Source: Novilysobacter_A longmucuonensis (lineage in GTDB: Bacteria; Pseudomonadota; Gammaproteobacteria; Xanthomonadales; Xanthomonadaceae). From it: a stretch of DNA of 64,000 bases. The notes under the pieces are model-generated. The model was given only the letters and a program-made list of their open reading frames with translations, did no database searches and was not told the origin of the DNA. The position numbers and the translations under genes are program-made. Shown here in pieces: positions 58,728-64,000 of this stretch. The DNA lies in contig NZ_JBJMAW010000012.1 of assembly GCF_046600735.1 (NCBI RefSeq), positions 1 through 64,000 on the forward strand, in the 5' to 3' direction. Position 1 is the stretch's first letter. The number at the start of each line of letters is the position of its first letter.

Positions 58728-59998
58728 GCCCGCTCCTCGGTCTCGTGCAGCAGCCAGATGGCCGCGAGTATCGGCAGGTTCTTGAGAATCGGCCCGTAGG
58801 GGTGCAGCCAGAACCCGGGCAGGTGCCAGGTGATGATCGCGGTGTAGGCCAGGATCACCAGCAGCTGCGCCTGATACAGCCGGCGCCGTCGCCGCATCAA
58901 CAGGGTCGCCGCGCCGAACGCCAGGTCGAGCGTCGCCCCGGCATACAACGCGAACAGCCCGAGCCCGCCGGTGATGCCGGTGCGCGCGAGCAGCGCCAGG
59001 CTGTCATCGACCGGATACACCCCGATCGACAGCACGCCGGTCACCAGCCACACCAGCGCGACGCTGAGCCGCAGCAGCGGCAGCCACAGGCGCAGTTGCG
59101 CCGAGCAGCGCAGCGCCGGCGCCGCGGCCGCGCCGATGAAAGCGTCGGCCGAGTGCGGTGGGCGTCCGAGCAGGCGGCTGATCGGCGCGGGGTCGGCGCA
59201 GTTGCCGCGCTCGAGCATGCGCAAGGTGTCGGCGTCGGCAAGGCTGCCGGGCAGCTTCGCGCCGATCGCGACCGCCGCGCGCACCAGCGGCATCGGCACC
59301 GGCAGGAAGCGCGCGCGGCTCAGGCCGAGCCCGCCGCGCAGCGCCGCCAGGTATGCGCGCAGGGTCAGCGATTGCGGCCCGACCAGTGCCACCCGCGACG
59401 GCGGCGCGGTGGCTTCGAGCAGGCGCAGCACCGCTGCGCACACGTCGTCGAGGTGTACCGGCTGCACGCACTGCAGTCCGCGCCCTGGCAAAGGGATCAA
59501 CGGCAGCGCGGCGGCGGCGCTGAACATCCGCGTGCTGGCGCCATGCGGCCCGAAAATCAGCGATGGCTGCACCACCACCGCCGACAACGGCAACGACAGC
59601 AGGTGCTCGTCGGCGGCGTGCTTGCTCCGGTGGTAGCCGCTGCCGGCGTGGGCGTCGGCGCCCAGTGCGGAGATCTGCAGCACCCGGCTCACCTGCGCCT
59701 GCACGCAGGCGTCGAACAACGCGCGCGGCGCCTCGACGTGCACGCTCTGGAAGGTCTGGTCGCCGTGCTCGCGCAGGATGCCGACCGCGTTGATCACCGC
59801 ATCGACCCCAGTCAACCGCGGCCGCCAGTCCTCCGCGGCGAGATCGCGGGTGAAGTCGACGGCGATCATGGTGTCGCCGGCGTGCGGCGGCGGCTGCGGA
59901 TGGCGCACAGCCAGCACCAGCTCATGCCCGGCCGCGCGCAACGCGTCGGCCAGCGCCGCGCCGAGGAATCCGCTGGCACCGGTCAGCAGCACGCGCAC
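58724..59998 (-). CDS. SDR-family NAD(P)-binding protein fused to a DoxX-like membrane domain
   Basis: A 424-residue protein from GTG 59998 (MRVLLTGASGFLG). The N-terminal 290 residues form an NAD(P)-binding Rossmann fold of the NmrA/extended SDR type, with GASGFLG as dinucleotide loop, AVGILREHGDQTFQSVH and GSGYHRSKHAADE, retaining Tyr-x3-Lys. The C-terminal 130 residues carry four hydrophobic segments resembling DoxX/DUF4499 (VTGVLSIGVYPVDDSLALL). Similar fusions occur in this bacterial group; role unknown. The frame runs open far upstream but antisense to ntrB and without conserved sequence. Confidence 0.82.
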   Translation of the reverse strand: MRVLLTGASGFLGAALADALRAAGHELVLAVRHPQPPPHAGDTMIAVDFTRDLAAEDWRPRLTGVDAVINAVGILREHGDQTFQSVHVEAPRALFDACVQAQVSRVLQISALGADAHAGSGYHRSKHAADEHLLSLPLSAVVVQPSLIFGPHGASTRMFSAAAALPLIPLPGRGLQCVQPVHLDDVCAAVLRLLEATAPPSRVALVGPQSLTLRAYLAALRGGLGLSRARFLPVPMPLVRAAVAIGAKLPGSLADADTLRMLERGNCADPAPISRLLGRPPHSADAFIGAAAAPALRCSAQLRLWLPLLRLSVALVWLVTGVLSIGVYPVDDSLALLARTGITGGLGLFALYAGATLDLAFGAATLLMRRRRRLYQAQLLVILAYTAIITWHLPGFWLHPYGPILKNLPILAAIWLLHETEERA

Positions 59999-60205
59999 GA
60001 AACGGACCTCGCTCGCGGCACCGGGCACGCGCGCGCCGGCGCACCTGCGCCCGAGTCGGGGCCTGGCGACATCCGGCCGCGCACCGGCCGCGGGCCTGCG
60101 GCGGACATGTCGGGACTCCGGCGGACAGGGGTCACCACTGTCGTCGGCCACCGCGCAACGTGCGGTGAAAGCCGGCATCGGCGCGCACCGCACTAGAATG
60201 GTGCG

Positions 60206-61246
60206 ATGCCGCCGCGCCCCGCCGAACCCGACCTCGACGCCCTCACCACGCCGCTGGTGTGGGCCGACGAGGACGGCCGGATCGCCGATGGCAACCAGGC
60301 GTTCGCGCGCTGGCTCGGCGTCGGCGTGCGGCGGCTGCGCGGCACCGCGCTGGCCGCGCTTGACGGCGATGGCCGCTTCGCCGCGGCGCTGACGCGGCTG
60401 GCCGGCGAGACCATGCCGCTGCGGCTGCGCCGCGCGCGCCTGCGCTACCCCGACGCCGAGGACCGGTTTGCCGACCTGTGGCTGAGCCGGCACGCCGACG
60501 GCGGCGTCCTGCTGGAGGTACACCCGGTCGACGAGTTTCCCGGCGAGGACCCGGCGCTGCTGTTGCCTTCGGCGCTGTCGGCCGCGCTCAAGGGCCTGGC
60601 GCATGAGCTGCGCAATCCGCTGGCCGGGGTCAAGGGCGCGGCGCAGTTGCTGGCGCGGCGCGTCGACGACGCCGAGGGCCGCGAGCTGGTCACCCTGATC
60701 GATGACGAGGTCGCGCGGCTGAGCGCGCTGCTGGACCAGTTGCTGAGCCCGTCGCCGCCGCGCGCGCACGCGCCGCTGAATATCCACGCCGTGCTCGAGC
60801 GCGTGTTGCGCCTGGCCGAGAGCGACGCCGGCTGGGCGGTGCGGCTGGTGCGCGACTACGACCCGAGCCTGCCTGAACTGCCGGGCGATCCGGACCGGCT
60901 GGTCCAGGCGGTATGGAACCTGGTTCGCAACGCGATCGAGGCCGGCGCCGGCAGCGTAACCCTGCGCACCCGCGCCGAGCACGCGCTGCGCATCGGTGAT
61001 GAAGTCCATGCCATCGCGCTGCGCCTGGAGATTGCCGACGACGGCCGCGGCGTGCCCGAGGCGTTGGCCGAGCGCCTGTTCCTGCCGCTGGTGTCGGGCC
61101 GCGCCGAAGGCAGCGGCCTCGGTCTGGCGCTGGCGCAGCAGGTGGCACGCGAGCACCGCGGCTCACTGGCGTACCGCTCGCGCCCGGGGCATACGGTATT
61201 CACGGTGCTGTTGCCGATGGGCGGCGAAGCGGAAGCGACGCAATGA
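60206..61246 (+). CDS. ntrB: Nitrogen regulation sensor kinase NtrB
   Basis: A 346-residue histidine kinase. A PAS-like N-terminal domain (residues 10-110) precedes the phosphoacceptor box LAHELRNPLAGVKGAAQLL with His133. The ATPase part shows N-box WNLVRNAIEAG, G1 ADDGRGVPE and G2 GSGLGLALAQQVA. There are no membrane spans, as expected of NtrB (GlnL), which is governed by PII. ntrC follows 46 bases downstream. The sigma-54/NtrC site before glnA, 12 kb away, is a likely target. Confidence 0.94.
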   Translation: MPPRPAEPDLDALTTPLVWADEDGRIADGNQAFARWLGVGVRRLRGTALAALDGDGRFAAALTRLAGETMPLRLRRARLRYPDAEDRFADLWLSRHADGGVLLEVHPVDEFPGEDPALLLPSALSAALKGLAHELRNPLAGVKGAAQLLARRVDDAEGRELVTLIDDEVARLSALLDQLLSPSPPRAHAPLNIHAVLERVLRLAESDAGWAVRLVRDYDPSLPELPGDPDRLVQAVWNLVRNAIEAGAGSVTLRTRAEHALRIGDEVHAIALRLEIADDGRGVPEALAERLFLPLVSGRAEGSGLGLALAQQVAREHRGSLAYRSRPGHTVFTVLLPMGGEAEATQ

Positions 61247-61292
61247 GCGGCACGGCTGAAAGCCGACGTCGTAACCTGCCGGAGGTCGCAGC

Positions 61293-62696
<1,404 letters not shown>

Positions 62697-62711
62697 CGCC
62701 TCTACTGGTCT

Positions 62712-62728
62712 GTTCACCCAACCTGAAC
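62712..62728. promoter_or_regulatory. Dyad before the SodC-like gene
   Basis: GTTCA-N7-TGAAC lies 67 bases before the ATG at 62795 and 16 bases after the ntrC stop. It could be an operator. No binding protein can be named. Confidence 0.3.
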
Positions 62729-62794
62729 CGGACGCGGGCTAGCGTGCGGCGAGGATTTACCTTTATCCCGACCATTTCCGCCAAGGAGATTTCC

Positions 62795-63373
62795 ATGAAG
62801 ACCGTCCTGCTCGCCAGCCTCTGCGCCGTGGGCCTGATCGGCTGCAGCTCGGCGCCACCGGCTTCCGACGCGCCCGGTGCGCCCGCGCCCGCCCCTGCGT
62901 CGGTGCCGGTGTCGACCGCCGAGTCGGCCACGGTCAACCTCGCCTCGGCCTCCGGCAGCCTGGTCAGCGGCACGCTCAACCTGGTGCCGACACCCGACGG
63001 CGTGCGCGTGGCCGGCGAGGTCGGCGGCCTCACCGCCAACAGCAGCCACGGGATCCACATCCACGAGAACGGTGACTGCAGCGCGGCCGATGCCAGCAGC
63101 GCCGGTGGCCACTTCGCCCCGGCCGGCAACCCGCATGGCAAGGTCGATACCCCGACCCACCACGCCGGCGACATGAACAACATCTCGGCCAATGCCGAGG
63201 GCGTGGCGCAGGTCGATGGGCACGCACGCAACGTGACCCTGGGAGGCGGCGCGGCCAATGACCTCGCCGGCCGCGCGGTCATCGTGCACGCGCAGCCCGA
63301 TGACTACAGCAGCCAGCCGTCCGGCGACGCCGGCGCGCGGGTCGCCTGCGGCGTGATCAGGGTCGACGGCTGA
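62795..63373 (+). CDS. sodC: Cu/Zn superoxide dismutase-like lipoprotein
   Basis: A 192-residue SodC homologue with lipobox LIGC (signal MKTVLLASLCAVGLIGCSS), then a Pro/Ala-rich linker. HGIHIHENGDCS supplies two copper-ligand His, GGHFAPAGNPHGKVDTPTHH the bridging and zinc His/Asp, and ARVACGVI the active-site Arg and disulphide Cys. It should dismutate periplasmic superoxide at the membrane surface. AAGGAG five to ten bases before the ATG fixes the start. Confidence 0.92.
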   Translation: MKTVLLASLCAVGLIGCSSAPPASDAPGAPAPAPASVPVSTAESATVNLASASGSLVSGTLNLVPTPDGVRVAGEVGGLTANSSHGIHIHENGDCSAADASSAGGHFAPAGNPHGKVDTPTHHAGDMNNISANAEGVAQVDGHARNVTLGGGAANDLAGRAVIVHAQPDDYSSQPSGDAGARVACGVIRVDG

Positions 63374-63427
63374 GGCTGCCGGCTGACTGCGCCGGCATGT
63401 CCGCAGCCACGGCGCTACGATGACCGC

Positions 63428-63922
63428 ATGACCTGCCTGCGCATCCGTGACGCCCACGCCGGTGACCGCGACCTGCTCGCCGACTGGGCGGTCGCGATGG
63501 CGTGGGAAACCGAACACAAGAACCTCGATCCCGACACCACCCGCGCCGGGGTCGCAGCCGGCCTCGGCGACGCCGCGAAGGCGCGCTACTACGTCGCGAT
63601 GCAGCAGGCCGAGGTCGCCGGCGGCGAAACCATCGCGCTGCCGGTCGGCACGCTGATGCTGACCCGCGAATGGAGCGACTGGCGCAACGGCGACTGGTGG
63701 TGGATCCAGAGCGTGTACGTGCCGCCCGAACACCGCCGCCATGGCGTGTTCGCAGCGCTGTACCGGCACGTCGAGCAGCTGGCGAAAAAGACGCCTGGCG
63801 TGGTCGGTCTGCGCCTGTACGTGGAGCGCGACAACGACAGGGCGCAGCGCACCTACCATGCACTTGGGATGGAGGATGCCGGCTACCGGATCTTCGAGCA
63901 GGAATTCCCCAGGCCCGATTGA
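63428..63922 (+). CDS. GNAT-family N-acetyltransferase
   Basis: A 164-residue acetyltransferase. The acetyl-CoA pyrophosphate-binding motif is seen as QSVYVPPEHRRHGVFAALYR (near residues 98-118, R-R-H-G-V-F in place of the usual Q/RxxGxG/A). GLRLYVERDNDRAQRTYHAL is the typical motif B. The substrate is unknown. It follows the SodC-like gene by 54 bases on the same strand and may be co-transcribed. Confidence 0.88.
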   Translation: MTCLRIRDAHAGDRDLLADWAVAMAWETEHKNLDPDTTRAGVAAGLGDAAKARYYVAMQQAEVAGGETIALPVGTLMLTREWSDWRNGDWWWIQSVYVPPEHRRHGVFAALYRHVEQLAKKTPGVVGLRLYVERDNDRAQRTYHALGMEDAGYRIFEQEFPRPD

Positions 63923-63940
63923 AGCGTCGCCGGAGGCTCC

Positions 63941-63964
63941 TGTAGGAGCGGCTTCAGCCGCGAG
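63941..63964 (+). repeat. REP unit at the right edge
   Basis: TGTAGGAGCGGCTTCAGCCG followed by CGAG is a full REP unit after the GNAT gene. Any inverted partner lies beyond the window. Confidence 0.9.
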
Positions 63965-64000
63965 CTCTCGCTCATCGTCGCGGCGAATTGAAAGGCTCGC

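Noticed and set aside
60000..61156. N-terminal extension of the SDR/DoxX protein to 810 residues
   Set aside because: The extension is antisense to ntrB and Arg/Gln-rich; the Rossmann fold begins at GTG 59998.

Overview
The window is about 64 kb of high-GC, densely coded chromosome from a gammaproteobacterium. Gene content and repeat style point to the Lysobacteraceae (Xanthomonadaceae), for example a Lysobacter or Luteimonas relative: tatBC followed by glyQS, tamA-tamB, a fused indolepyruvate ferredoxin oxidoreductase, glnA under a sigma-54/NtrC-type promoter with ntrBC nearby, and many GTAG-headed REP palindromes. Genus is inference; no rRNA gene is present. I saw no tRNA, CRISPR array, intact insertion sequence or phage.

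Layout. 1-6.1 kb: end of tatB, tatC, a membrane protein, a class I amidotransferase, glyQ and glyS. 6.3-12.1 kb: tamA and tamB, the outer-membrane translocation and assembly module. 12.1-15.7 kb: two I78-type inhibitor lipoproteins, a barnase-like RNase with its barstar partner, a Cys-rich metal-binding protein and topoisomerase IB. 15.9-19.5 kb: an MrfB-like exonuclease and MrfA-like helicase, read leftward. 19.6-22.1 kb: a small accessory island with a wHTH/GHKL-ATPase/STAS-like protein and a Fic gene split by a 25-bp tandem duplication. 22.1-33.4 kb: FAD oxidoreductase, DUF938 methyltransferase, M61 peptidase, 2H phosphoesterase, glycine-zipper protein, indolepyruvate oxidoreductase and a TPR protein. 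33.4-47.3 kb: a TonB-receptor remnant, AEC transporter, ParA, sixA-yceI-PLD, two tiny paralogous FGIGYG peptides, a thioesterase, a 503-bp inverted-repeat element, an acyltransferase, a hydrolase, a TPR/sulfotransferase-like protein and a PEBP protein. 47.5-50.1 kb: uppP and glnA. 50.2-52.5 kb: ECF sigma factor, putative anti-sigma and DUF4097 protein. 52.6-58.2 kb: a carbohydrate locus with inositol-3-phosphate synthase, an oddly ordered GH-A hydrolase, an FrhB-like protein, a polysaccharide pyruvyl transferase and a histidine phosphatase. 58.2-64 kb: DUF2269 protein, SDR/DoxX protein, ntrB, ntrC, a SodC-like lipoprotein and a GNAT.

Repeats are the dominant non-genic theme. Four kinds recur: GTAG-headed REP palindromes, mostly as inverted pairs; a type B element with GGGAGAGG/GTGAGGG arms; a type C element with CCCCCTTT/AAAGGGGG arms; and period-6 or period-7 microsatellites. 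Two of them have been absorbed in frame into conserved proteins, GlyS and the MrfB-like nuclease.

The most unusual observations are the Fic split that separates its inhibitory helix from its catalytic core, the TIM-barrel hydrolase whose strands run 4-5-6-7-8-1-2-3, the tandem FGIGYG peptides, and the coding-sequence repeat insertions.
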